Part shown: positions 44,203 to 57,900 of the stretch, in pieces
How positions within the stretch are numbered: the stretch's first letter is position 1
Layout: every line of letters starts with the position of its first letter
Source of the DNA: Larimichthys crocea
Lineage: Eukaryota; Chordata; Actinopteri; Sciaenidae
Direction: 5' to 3'
DNA: 64,000 nt
NCBI RefSeq assembly: GCF_000972845.2
Contig: NC_040013.1
Coordinates: forward strand, 5,198,642-5,262,641
The notes under the pieces: model-generated
The model's database searches: none
Told to the model about the DNA's origin: nothing
The model's input: the letters and a program-made list of their open reading frames with translations, nothing else
Position numbers and translations under genes: made by a program

Positions 44203-47200
44203 TAGAGAGCTCAAAGTGTGCGGTGTGTGTTCATTTTGTCCCTACTACTGTTACAACCGCAGTCATCTCTGATCATTAGTAGTGAAAAGGTCACTTATGT
44301 GCCAGAGCTCCTCCTCAGTGTGACTCTACACATCATCCTCAATCCTCAGTCTTCCCGATGCTTTCTGTGCCGTATTCATCGTGCGCTGCAGTTAAACAGT
44401 TCTCTGTTTAATGAATCTCTGCTTTTCTTTGCGTTTGCAATCATGCAAGCAGGGGGAATCATCAGCATCCTGTGTCAGTTCACTAGCCATGGAATCCTTC
44501 GGCCCTTGTCTTACAATCAATAACCTCTTACTGCAGAGGAGCTTTCTGCAGCCAAGTCTCTGTCTGTCTGTCCACCCGGCTTTCCGTCCCTCTCCTCTTT
44601 CTCTACCCGTCCATCTAGATGCATATCTTAAACGTCTCCCCTCCATGTATCAGTCTGTCTCTCCTCCTTCTCTTCGTTCACCTCTGCAGTCACGTGCATG
44701 CTGCCTCTCTCTGCCCCTGCTCTGCGCTGCTGTGCGTCTGCAGCAGAGGTCATTCTGTTTTCTCTGCTGTTATTGTCCATTGCTTTTTTTCCCAGGAGGC
44801 AGCTGCTGGGGCTGAGATAGGTATGACTTCCTCAGCCTGAGAAGGGGACTGCAACCCATTACTCTATGTACTGTACAGCATGAGAACAGCTGAGGAGGAG
44901 GAGGAGGAGGAGGGGGTGAATTGGACTTTGCTGTGTGTGTGTCTCCTGCAGCCAGTTGTCTAGGCAATAGTTTGAAAAATGAGCCACTTATACCCCCTGC
45001 TCTGCCAAAATATTACCTCTCCACCCACCCAATTATAGATCCTTTAACTTACACGTATACATACAAGCTCTTTCTCTCTCTCTGGGGATTTCTTACCTTC
45101 TCACAGCCCCTTTTGCTTCAGCTTTGTTCGTCCTCTCTTTGCTTTCAGTTTCCAAATACACACGAAACAAAGCCAGTTCAGAAACTGCCCTGACATGCCA
45201 TGACAAAACTCTGTCTCGGAAATGTTCTGTCCTATTTTTTCATTCTCTTTTTAGAAGCAAGTGTTGTGGGAGAGCACTCGATGGGTTTGTCCTGACACGA
45301 GCGCCTCAAACAGGGAAAAAAAAAAAGAAAGAGAGTGAGAGACAGAAGAGAGAGTGTAGAGAGGGACAGAGGACAGATGGGGTATATCTGTGTATTACAA
45401 GAACTAGTGCAGTGTATGTTGAAGCTGCTTGGCCTTCAGTATTGCTGCGTGCAGCTTTCTTAATATCATCAACCTGCAGAGAGCCGGAGCCCACAGTTCT
45501 GGATGCAGCACTTCTGAATCGGAGGTTTAGACCTACAGTTTTTAATGTTTATGAACAACACAGTAATATTACAAAAAGGTTTAGACGGTTTATTGAGGTG
45601 TTCCTACAACATGAGCCATACCTAAATGATTTAAATAAAGACACACTGCAAACCTAAAAAGCAGAATGTGGTTTTGTTTTATGTATTCAAAATGTCAAAA
45701 TACACTATTTAAAACACTTGATTATAGAGTAACGACCTCAGAATGTGCCGGAGATGCTGAAAGAAAAGGCACCGAAGTTATAGCTGGTTCTCAGGGTGTT
45801 ACAGAGGACAGGCTGACATTAATCATTGAATGTTAGTAGTAGGTTATCAAAATGTTAGAATAAAACTCAAATTAGCTGACGCCTCATTAGGTATAACCAG
45901 TGCCACTGAGAGAGAGAGAGAGAGGGCATTGACCCAAGCTCTGTCTCTACATCTCTCTCTGGGTAGAAGATGGTCACAGAGTGTTGGTGTGGAACAGCTG
46001 CATCCTAAACTCTCAAACAGCTCATCCAAACGGCTTCACACTCAATAATGCACTTCCTGTGGTTCTCGGTAATACACCTGTCAGTTGTGAAGTCGATTGG
46101 ATGAATTGGTTGTCGAGGATCTGAGTACAAACAGTCAGACAAGACCGAGAATCCGTTCCATTTTAGATCATACGCGGGACAACATATTTATGCAGGTGCG
46201 GATTGATGGTCTGGCTGGACGAGGAAAGGAGTGATGGACAAACAGAAGAAAGGCAGATAAACAGACAGACAGACAATTAGAGAGGAGTGATGACCCGACT
46301 ATGCAGAGGGAGATTGCGGAGCGATTGATGGTCATGGTGGAGAGAGTTTAGAGTCCCACAAGACAGGCAGCTAATGCAGAGCTGCTGGCAGTGGATCACA
46401 ATGAGACCCGGTCCACGTCTATCTGTCATGTCTTTCTTCGGAAGCAGCTGCTGGGTTGTCAGTCATTTATACAGCGCTGTCGGACAGGCTGTTTAATACC
46501 TGCTACCTGTTGTGTGTGAGTGTGTGCAAGCTGTTCATTTTACACTGCATCCGTCAATCTACGATTACGTTCTGTTTGTTTTGTGGAATTGCTCTTGTGT
46601 TACCGATATAAGCGAAGGCACACAATGTGTGCGCACACAGACACACATACACACTCTCAGAAGTACTGCGGAGATATAACATAATGGATAATCCATCTAG
46701 GCTCCCTTAATCCAGCTCCCTTGGCCCTCTGATGAAATGCTGCCATGGCCGTATGGAATCGATAATAATAATATCAAAAATTCAGCTTTACGCTGCCTCA
46801 CACACAAACATGATTCCTTGCGCACATCCTGCTGCTCACATGATACCTCACAGTGGGTTGGGGTTAGATGTTTGCAGACAGTGGGTAAAGCGTGTGACAG
46901 AGGACACAAAGTAGCTCATGGATCTGCCTAGCTGGGGAATGTGAAAGGGATGCAGGGCGCAGTTAAAGGCTTGACTCCTGCATGGTCCGCTGGAGAGCAA
47001 CAATAAAACATATTTACCGACATTTATATATCTGTGAAGTCTACAGACTCGCACTACAGTGCGTGGATGTATTTATGGAGTGGAAGCTGCCATAAATACC
47101 ACCACACTGAGCAGTCAGTGTCAGACCTCTGTTCTGCATTTGTTCCACGCTGGAAAAACTTGACCGACATGGGCCAGCTCTGATATTTTTAGACCGACTT

Positions 47201-48079
47201 GGCCAATAGCCAATGTTTTGAGAGCATACTAATCTCCTTTTTGAATTTGCACTTAAAATAATATTTACTCTTCTGCTTCTTTTTAATTTTCCGGGTTAAA
47301 AAGAGATTAGAAACTGCATCTAAACACATGGGACAGTGAACCTCTCCACGCGGGCACACACACACACACATAATTTAAATGAAGTATCATCTGTAGCACA
47401 AAGAAAATTACATTTCATCCTAGCATGCACACTGTATACAGTAATGAAAGGCCGTTACTGCTGCGATTTATCAGTTCAACCTTAATTAAAACATGCCGCA
47501 GTATTGTCTGTGTAAATGTGTGTTATTTGCATGGTTTATCTGTCACGTGTAGATTAATGCTTTGTTCTCGTTCCCGACAGAAGCAGGAAAAGACAAATGG
47601 GGTTTACTTTAAATTGCAGAGAGCCCGACTAAGCTCTGTTCATGTCAGCCGGCTTTATGGTACATGTACATGTCAGCAGATAGAGTCTGTGCATTGTTCT
47701 GTCGTGGCAGAATAAATATTATGGTGAACTGGTGTCTGTTTGTGCAGTGTGTAGATAAGTGCTGCAAGTGAAAGAGAGTGTAGAAGTTTTGGGTTTTTCT
47801 GCTAGTTTGTGTGCGTGTATGTAAATGTTGATTCCCCCCCCCCCTCAATCTGTTAAAGTTGTTCTGGAGAGCAGAGATAAGAACCACGCACACACACACA
47901 CATTCGCATACACACACCCGTGCACACACCAACACACTTTCTGCAATTAATTCTATTCCCTCTTGTTCTTTTTTCGCTCCTCAATCTCAGTTGCCCTTAT
48001 TCGCTTCCTCGCCTTCCCCTAACTAATTTTCTCACTGTCTCACACTGACACACATGCTTGTACGCACACATGCATATGC

Positions 48080-48115
<36 letters not shown>

Positions 48116-49823
48116 GAGAGAGAGACTCCAAGGGTTAATGTGGACCATTAGTAACCAGAGCAGCCTGTAAGTGCTGTGAAGTGGCAGAAGGGTGGAACCA
48201 ATGTGACAGACTCAGGGACTGTGAGTGGATCTCACCTTACATATATTCCCTATGACATTAATATGACTGTGTCATTAATCAAAGCAGTGAAACTAATACT
48301 ACTTTTATTATCCTGTGACAGCAATAATCCTCAGCTTTTGATTCATGTCTGCTATTCATTAATGCCATATATATTGCATGGCTGTAAAATAACATTGTAT
48401 GGCCTTGCATGTCAAGTCTAGTTGTTTTCAGTTTTGCACATTCTTGCTGACCAGTGGAGTGTAAAGATACTGTTACAACTGTGAAATAAGTGGCTTTCAT
48501 TATCAGTGCATAAGCCTCAATCCATCTCTACTCACACACACATGAAACACACCCTCCAGCCGTGCCTCATCTGTCCCTTTCTTGGCCGCTCTGCCCTGAG
48601 GCCAAAGGGGCCGAGGGTCAGTTCAGTCATATCTGCCTTTGCCTTTATCTCAGCTCAGTCAAGTCCTGCAGCTTCATGAATATTCTAATGAGCCGCATTC
48701 ACTTCAGGGCTCTCACTGATCGATAGTGATTCAAGGAAATGGATACACAAAGCCTCACCGCTGCTTTGTTATTGTCTGCCTTTGTCCTGTCCAACCTTCA
48801 TGAGAGACAAAATCATCTCCTCCCCTCCAAACAGAACTCACGTGGGGGCAGCACATGTTATACATGTGCATTTTATATATATATATATATACACGTGTGG
48901 CCATATAGTCTAAATAAGGCAACAGTGATGAATAATGGAGAACGATAAAAGCAGCTTCAACTACAGAGCTCTTGGCTAAAAACACAGAATATATGAGGGC
49001 AGACAGAGAAAGTAACTACTTTTACATTGATTGCAATATCCCAGTATTGGTTAAGACAACAGACGCTGCTTAACAATACAGTCTGATTACTTATACCTCT
49101 ATAAGGACCAAGTTGTAATAAGCACAATTGAATTGTGGAGTATCCTGGCAGAGTGCAGGGAAGAAGAAAGAATAGTGGACACACAGAATAAATACAAAGC
49201 ATGGACCATCTGTGTGCTTACTGGGTAAAAATACCTGCCAGTCCAAAAACTATTGGCACGACAAGCTATCATAAAATAGATGCTTTTATTCAGTTTAAAT
49301 AAAAGTAGGCTGGATTCATATATTTGGGATGTATGATGAGTTTTCCAGTGAAGCTAAAACTTTCAGATGGTTATTAAAAATCTGGACTGAGATGCCAAAA
49401 CAAACACCAAAAGTTTATTAGCAGCTGGCAAATAACAAAACCATATGGTGAAATGTTTGTTGGACGTGTAAGATTGTTTATGAAAGTTTTAATCACATGA
49501 CATGTCAAATATTGCAGGATTTTCTAAAAGCTCTGTTTTTACCCGCCGCTAGTGTTTTGGAATCTACAGTTTTTGAAACTGGAGAGGGATAATGCATTTT
49601 TTCAGATTTATCCGCATTAATATGGTCTTAGCCCTTCATGCTTCGCACTGTATCTGCTCCTCTCCGTGTGTGTCTGCAGCATAACAAAGAGAGCAGAGGT
49701 AAGAGACGACAGGGAGGAGAGTTTGGCAGGCTTAAATACTAGTTAGGCCGGCTGAGCTAATTAGCCCCGATTTCCTCATCCTGATTCAGACAAGAAGGAA
49801 AGCCTGGGATTACTGAGTCGAGC

Positions 49824-49861
<38 letters not shown>

Positions 49862-52800
49862 GCTGAAATTCTGTCAAGCTGTTGAAACTATTCATCAGCA
49901 GGGGAGGGGGGGAAGGTTTGGGGGTGCGCTTATTTGCTTAAAAAAAAAAAAAAATCAGCTAATGAGAGCTCTCCAAGTGTGTTACAGTGTGCTGCATAGC
50001 AAGTGTTAGGATGAGTGTGATAACCAGCCCCTCCCCTCACCCCACTGAGGATGAAAAGCAGCTTAATAGTACGGGACCCAGCAGGGATGCCACTCTCTTT
50101 TGGGAAACTGCAGGCACTGTGACCTCTTGCCCTCTACACCCTCCTACCATTTGTCCCCCTCCCCTCCCTCTTCTACATCCTTCTCATCCATGATCATGAT
50201 CTGTACATGCTTTCAATCCCATAGCTTGATTTGCCATTGCCGGGTTTCATTATGTTAAAAACATCTCATTTAGTTGAAGTTGATTGCTGACATGAAAAGG
50301 AAATAGAGACGTGAACATTAACATACTGGAAAAAAAGAGTCTGCGTTTGTTCTGAGGTTGATTCTGTGTTTGTTATTTCTTCGTATGCATCGTGGGAATT
50401 GTTGATTTTCATTCCAGCAGTAAGCCCCTCATTAATTTGGCATTTTTGCAGAGGAATGTAGTGCTGTAAGCAAACACCAGTATACTTTTATGCATTTCCA
50501 TGCTGTATGGAGAACTCCTGCAAAATACACAACCAAACAAGTGATACCAGAAGAAAAATTTTCGTCCGACCAGCCTGGGCGCATTGCAGAGATCAAATCC
50601 AAGGCCTGTCGCTGTGTCGCTGTGTCCCTCGCCTCCCCCACTTTTACCCGAGGTGTGAGGTAATGTGTCATACCGAGAGCTGTCAGTCACCATGACACTT
50701 GCACACACACACACTAAGGTTCTTTGAAGAGTCATCTTTTTTTTTTTGTGCCTCATAACTCCGCCCAGCTCCTCGCAGCCCATATCAGCATGAGCGATAA
50801 GCGACACAGCCAACTTCCATTCACAGACTAACACCTCTCGTCAAACAGTAATTTGACGTGTTGGAGAAAGAACGCGCTGTAACCGACTTGAAAAATTCCA
50901 GCACGGAGTGGATTATAATGTCACATCCGTTCCTTTTTTTTGCCTTTTTGTGTGTATCTTTTAATGTGATTAAATCCCCTTTGCTCTATCTCCCCTCTTA
51001 GGGATGTGTTCTCACTAAGCGAGATCACAGCAGTCTTTGATCAGAGGTTTAGAAGGACCTGCTTCGTGGTTGTTCTTTCCTAACCCCCCTTCTCTTTTCT
51101 CTGTATGGGCTCCTGGCTTACAGGAAAAGCTGGCTAATCAGTTAATAACAGTATCAACTTGTATAATAGTCGGTAGCTGTGTTCCAGGCCTGCAGAGAAC
51201 AGCACTGACCGTGCCAGTAAAGTTCACTGATGAGGTTACAGTGTTGCTGTGTGTGTGCGTTTCTTAATTCATTAATTTGCCTCTTGCAGCCCCCCCTGAC
51301 AGTCCAGTTTGCCAATAACTCTCATTAGGGTTTGTCCGTTACTGTTTGATTGGAAAAGGAAGCTGCTTGGCGACAACTCTTGTCTGCTTTCTCGTCAGGA
51401 GCTGCAGAACTTGTTTCTTCACTTTAGAGCTGTGAAACAAACAAAACTATGCCAGAGCTCCTCGAGAATATGATAATTATTTCCATCACATCTTTCTGCT
51501 ATGGTCTGTTTGGATCCTCCAAGAGATATTTAGTTTTTCTTCTTTTTAGATTCAGCTCTACAAGTCAGAGAGGATTTGCAATCCCGGGTTATTATATCTG
51601 AACATGGTATTATTTTGTGTGTTGAAAGCAGCCTAGTTGGTTCCCCCTGGTCCTCTTAGAGATGAGATGGAAGGGGAACAGGAGGGGGCCTTGCTGTTAT
51701 TAGTGTTTTTGTGCTGTTGTTACTCATAATAAACTACCCTGCAGGCTGAATGTACACCTCTTTTTCCAGCCCACAGTTATTTATGAGTCTGGTCTGGAAA
51801 CTGTACACAGTCTTTCATAAATCTATACTCTCCAGGCTTGTTAGTTACGTGCCTAGAGACCACACACAGTCACACAGTAAGATATGCGAACCCGCACACA
51901 CGCACAGGAGCTCACACACTTGCCATTATTATCACCTATGCATTGCCTTCAAATGATTGTGCAGTTTGGTTTGCCTCTGCCTGCTGCCTCTCCCCGCTAT
52001 GCTACTATATGATAATGCAGACCCGGTGTATTAGGCTGAGTGTGCACAGCCGTGTAAGAGCCATCAAGCTTTAGTGTGCCTATAAATTGCTGAAGTGATC
52101 ACTGCTTGGCAGACTCTAAGCTCCCTGTGCTCTCTCGTAGCTCTAAACAATTTGTTTTATAGCTTGAAATTCACTCCACTGTTGCTCTCCTTAGGGCCGG
52201 CAGCCAAAAAAAAAACAAATGCACTTGCAAGTAGAATGTGCACCGATTCGCTCGCATGCACTTGTTTGCATGCATGGGCATATTCCGTCCCACCTCCAGT
52301 ATGAAACATGATTTAAGACACAGACGTATGCATATTATTCCTCTCTTTAGCACTTTCTGCTCAGACTCCGCCCCGTGTGTTCTGGGACCCAGCTGCATTG
52401 AAACACACTGCCTTTGTGTGAGAACAGCTGGCTGCAAAGTCATTTGGACACACACTCGCAGACACAAGCACATGTGGACAAACTCTCACATATACACACA
52501 CACACACACAGTTTTCCATGCAACCAGAGCTCAAACAGTCTCTATTGTAAGCGAATAATTGAATGCATAAGCTGTCGGAAGGGGAAGAGAGGGGAGGTGG
52601 TTCACAGTGAACTTCATAGCAATCACCTCAATAATGACATCAGCATCTTGGCACCTAGACCAGGGTGCATTTTGCTGTATGAGAGCGCCCTGGGAATGTG
52701 TGTTATGTGTGTCCTTGCACTGAAAAGAGACTTGGACTGCTCTGTAGCCAGCTTTGCTGTCGTAAAGTCAAATGCAAACCTTCCACCCAGTTACTGTTCC

Positions 52801-54921
52801 TCCTCCTCCTCCTCTGTCTGCCATGACCAGTACCCAACCAGTTCCCACTTCACTGTTGCTGTGCCCTGACTTTCCCAGCAGCAGCTGGAGTCTGAAACAC
52901 TATAGAGACGTTGTTCTGTGAATTGGACCATTGTTTTTGAGTGGTTTTGGGTTTGTTGGTCTGTTTTCTGTTTTCCCCTAATCTGACTCCAGGCTATGTC
53001 TTCTGTAAATGGTTGTACATATGTGTACAGATTGCACTCAATGTGTCTGTGGGTGTGAGTATGATAGTGACACATGTTTTGTGTTAAACTCAAAGTCTGA
53101 TAATGCATTTTTCCTCCCCTCCAACATCCCAGCAATTCACCCACCAAACAAATTGTATCCATTCACCTGTATTTCACAAATCTTTTCCTCTTTCTCCAGC
53201 ATTATTCCAACTCTCCCTACAGTCTGCTTGTATCTTCATTCTCACTTTTCATTTTCTCTCTCTCTCTCCCTCTCTCAGCTAATTTGCCATTGATTTTTTT
53301 TCCCTCTCTCTCTTCATTTGTCTCTCTCAATCGCTCCCTCCACCCTTTAAAACTGCAGCCGTACTCTGGGTGCGGGACAGAGTAAAGAGGGGAAGAGGGA
53401 GAGCATGAGGGGAAAGTGGCGGAAGAGGGTGGAGAGGAAGGCGAGGCACATAGTTGTGGCTGGCTAATTGAAAGCCAGCAGTCTGGTCAGTGAAATCCCA
53501 ACGTATGGGAGTGGTCAGGAATTTGCAATTCTTGGTCGTGTTTGTGAAATGGAGACGGAGCGAGTTTGTGTCAGCGTTCATGAAGATTGACAGATTGTGC
53601 TTGTTCTTCTTTTGACTGTGTGTGAATGGGTGAGCGAGACTTTTGTGCCACTTTTTGTCTGAGTGCGTTTTAGTCCTGCTGTTGTTATTCTCCACTTCTC
53701 TCTCTTTTCTGTCAGCCTCTTTCACTCTGTCTGGTCTGTCTGACCAGCTTTTGTGTTGGCTGACGCTGCTCCTGTCCGTTCACAAAGAAAACAACTTCAG
53801 AGTCGGCACAGAAGAAAAGGTTACACCGTTTTTATTCGACTTGAGGATGCAGAATCCATTCCAGCACTTTCCTTGACTCCTCTGTAAAGAAGAAGCAGAA
53901 GGACATTCTCTAGAGGCAACAATATTGATTGATTGTCTCTTGCGTATGTGCATGTGATTCAGATGTGCAGCACATTCTTGTGCACATGCTATTTCTCGAA
54001 TAAAACCCAAAACCTTCGTGCTATCGGAGGCTACTTTGGCACGGTGTCTTGGGCTAAATGTCGGCACGCTCACAGTGACAACATGCTGATTAGCAGGTAT
54101 AATGTTTACCATGTTCACCATCGTGCGATGGTGGCTCCAAAAACAAGTACAGCCGAGGCAGACGGTAAAGTCATTCGTTTTTACAAGTATTTAGTCCTAA
54201 CCCCAAGTTAAATGTTTGGTTTGGTGATGGCTTGAGATGAAAAGTCAGGGGATCGCGCAAGTGATTACAACTCATCATTTAGGGGGAGCATGAATGTATG
54301 TACCAGATACAAATATCCATCTCGCGGTGGCGCTAGAGGAAAAATCAAGTAATCCCAACAAAGTTCGGAGGATTCGTCCTCCAAATTTTCCAAATTTCAC
54401 AGCAATCCAGCCAATAGTCGTTGAGATATTACACTCAGGACCAAAGGGATGGATTGACCAACGATGGCAACCAATGGCTAAATATATGCTGGTGAAGATC
54501 CAGCTCTAAAACTAGTTTCTGCATTTCACAATTTATAAATCGTGTTCAGAAATTTAAACACCAACTATTCAGAAGCTTCTGTGGCTTCCATCATTCAAGT
54601 GTTTGGAATCAGTATGTTTCTGCTACACGGAGCAAACCGCATTGTCCTTGTTGTGTTTCATCCCTATTTGTGCGTTAAACCTAACCCCATGGACTCGCTC
54701 TGTGCTTTAACTGCAGTCGTCTGGTCTGCTCGGGGATAGAGGTTAGAGGTCGAGGGTCAGTAATCTGAACAGGAAAGCCTATTCACGCAGAACAACACAT
54801 CGTAAACAAACCATTACACACCATCTGCGGCGGCGTCAAATCCCCAAACCAGCATGCGCCTGTTTGTGTAGGTGTGTGTGTGTGTGTTCGTGTCACACCC
54901 ACAGACACACAAGTGAGGATC

Positions 54922-54975
<54 letters not shown>

Positions 54976-57900
54976 CGGCCGGGGATGGAGAGGTGACAGA
55001 GGAAGTGACCATCTGGTATCTACCGAGGCGTAAAATTACCTGCTGAAAGGTTATATTGGCATTATGCATACTGTGTGCGTCATAGCGTGATGCCTTCAAA
55101 ATATATTTTAGCTTGAAGTTGTGTTTATTGCAAAAAAAAAAACCCTGTAACACAGTCGATTTATCAGATATTTGATTGGATAGTCAGCTCCAAAGTTTCT
55201 GGTTGCCATATCTTAAATTCTTGTATGTGAGTTTTTTCCGGAGGGAGTATTCTCAGTACTTCAGTACCGATCATCCGGTGCAGGGATGTCCTCAGAAATC
55301 CACGGTTTGAGAAGCAGCTGTCAAGTTTTGAAGAGGCGCGCTCGTCTTGCTTTCCCCTCAGACGATGACACTCTCTCCCAATTAATTCCACGCCTGCTCA
55401 TTTCCAGAGCTTTATGCCTCGTTACCTTCGTAGCAGTTTTGTTCGTGTTCGTTTCACCACCTCTTTTTTCTGTCGCCAAATTGTCTCTTCATTCGCTAAT
55501 TGCCACGTCACTTTCGCTGCCACTTTCTGCATTTTTTTCATGCATCCAGTATCTCTTGCTTGTCGTTCTCCCTCCTCATCCAATACCCTGCTTGTCTCTT
55601 CACATTCAGTGATTTCTTTTTCTTTTCCCTCCCCACTTGCACTTCCCTTACACATCTCTTTTTTCGCTCAACTGCCTCCTACACTCCACCCAGAGCTTTC
55701 ACCCCGTCAGCCCATATCTCCTTCTTTCTTCTTTCTCTCTCTCTCTCCCTCCTCTCCTTGTTTTCTTTGACAGCTTTAACTCCCCCTCTGTGTCGCTGCT
55801 TGATACCAAAAAAAAAAAAATAAAAAAATCGCTGCATCCCTTGTCGTCCATCTTCCCTTGCTTAACCCTCTATCTTGGCTGCTGTCCCCATAACCACCAT
55901 CACAGGCAGCCAGCCTCTCTGGCATTGCCCACTGGTCTAACACCTGCCACTCTGAAGACAATGTGTGAGGGGAATCGCTGTGACAGTGTGTGTGTGTGTG
56001 TTTTGTTTGCATGTGCTTGTGAGAGATTTAAAAAAAGGAAAATGGGTTTATCATCCACTCTAGACATTTGTCCTGTGTTGTGTAAGCCTGTGTTGTTTGG
56101 TGTGTTTACCTCTTACTTGCCAGTCAGTGAGTGTTTCTGTCAGTCTGTTGGACCGACATGCAGACAGACGCGTGGATTAGAGTTAGATCTAGGCTGCCCG
56201 TCTTCTATTCTGAGATCCCCTGAAGGAGAAGCCTGTTAATTTAGCTGCTATAAATACAGGACCTCCTCCTAGCGGGTCACTCTAAGACCCGCTTCATGGT
56301 ACTGGACTGTGGTGACAGCTCCTTCACTTTGTGTATGCGTGTGTGTGTGTACTATATATGTGTGTGTGGACTGCTTCAAAGCTGGCTGGCTAGCCTCCAG
56401 CTCAGTGGTGCATGGAGCATGGGCTGTGGTGCCACTATTGACAAGGACATTTGGACACAGCCTGAGCTCGTTTCTCTCTTCATCTTTAGTTAAATTCATT
56501 CCCCTGCTTTTATTTATACCACTTACAGCTAATGATTCTGATCAAATAATCAGTCATAGTCAATAATAATGTCAACAGCGTGATCTATCTATCTCTCATA
56601 TGCAAGTGCGTTCAGATTCTTTATTTTGTTCAAAGGCAATTTAGAGTGAGAAAGAAGATCTTGACATTTGAAGAAGCAGTTTTCTGTTTGATAACTTGGT
56701 GAATGATTAACTGATGACTAAAGTTGTCATCAGTTAATTAATCGATTTATCAGATAATTGTGTCGGTGCTGAATCTTGTCTGTCTTCCCTGAAAGTAGGA
56801 CCTTTGAAACAAAGATGTATATGTTTGCAAACCTAGTGCTCATTATTGTCATCCTGGTGATTTTTGAAATATGAATATGTTATTCTCTTGCTCTCTGTTA
56901 AGCCTCTCTTATTATAAAGTATTCACTGCGTAAATATCACACAAATGCAGGCTTAGACGTGTGTTTTCCTCCTCTCTTTTCCCCTAATTAATTACCAATA
57001 AAATTCTCTCTCCAAAAAAGACACTCGGATGATTGAAAATCAACTCAATCAACGAGTCAAACTCTCATAAACACTTGAACTATAAAAAAAAAGAATCCTC
57101 CACTGCAATCATCCAGTAGTTAACTGATATCTATGTTTACACTGTTGCTGTAATTTGCTCTGCTTTCTTTCACAGTCAAGTGTGCTATAATTGGTTTTCA
57201 GTCAGTGAAAGTGTTTATTTAATGACAGGCTTATTTGTGCAGCTACATTGTGCTCAGAATCCACGGTGTAGCTTTTACACGACTGTAGACCGATCATTAT
57301 CTTCATCAGTATAAATACACTCCATCGTGCTCTCTGATAATTTTTTTTACCCTGGCAGTGTTTCAGAGGAGAAAGCACCTTTTAATATCCTACCATGCAA
57401 GTCTGCATGTCAGACTATTACAGACAGTGCTTTTAATGTTTTGGTGGTTTGGTTTGGAGACGGGGTAGTTGGATATTATGTATGATTTACAGCTGTTAGT
57501 GAAGCTTTCACCAACCATGAAGAGCAAGTGTGGTTATATCCCAAGAAGCATGTTAGTTTTTCCCCAATTCAGTGGTTAATCAAAAACCCTCATTCCGAAG
57601 TGTACTGCGTCCAAGCGAGAATCTGCGTCCAAATGTGGACTTTTATGTCCAAGCTGCATTAATTCCTCTCCCGCTGCGCCTCTGTTGAACAAAGCGCGGG
57701 AGTCACGCTAACGCAGAGGCAGGTAGAAAGCAGAAAGAGGAGGGCAAGAAAGGGGGGGGAAGCTGATTGAAGACAGTGAAGTGGAACGGATGGAGTGCGA
57801 GAGAAGGCGGAAGAAAATGAGCAGTGAAAGTATAAAAGCTTAAATCAAAAGAATAAAAAATTCATAAGAATCTGGCAAAGAGAGGGGAGAAGATAAATGA

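Noticed and set aside
45124..45657. 177-codon open frame on the plus strand
   Set aside because: No family motif, contains a poly-Lys artefact from an A-run and an arbitrary composition; it lies in the rtkn intron without splice support.
54294..54509. 71-codon frame that looks protein-like
   Set aside because: It is a translation of the dispersed repeat at 54060-54470.
54860..54973. CRISPR-like or satellite array
   Set aside because: It is simple GT/AC dinucleotide repeat with no spacers.
55637..56239. 200-codon open frame
   Set aside because: The first half is translated CT-rich low-complexity DNA and the rest shows no recognisable domain.
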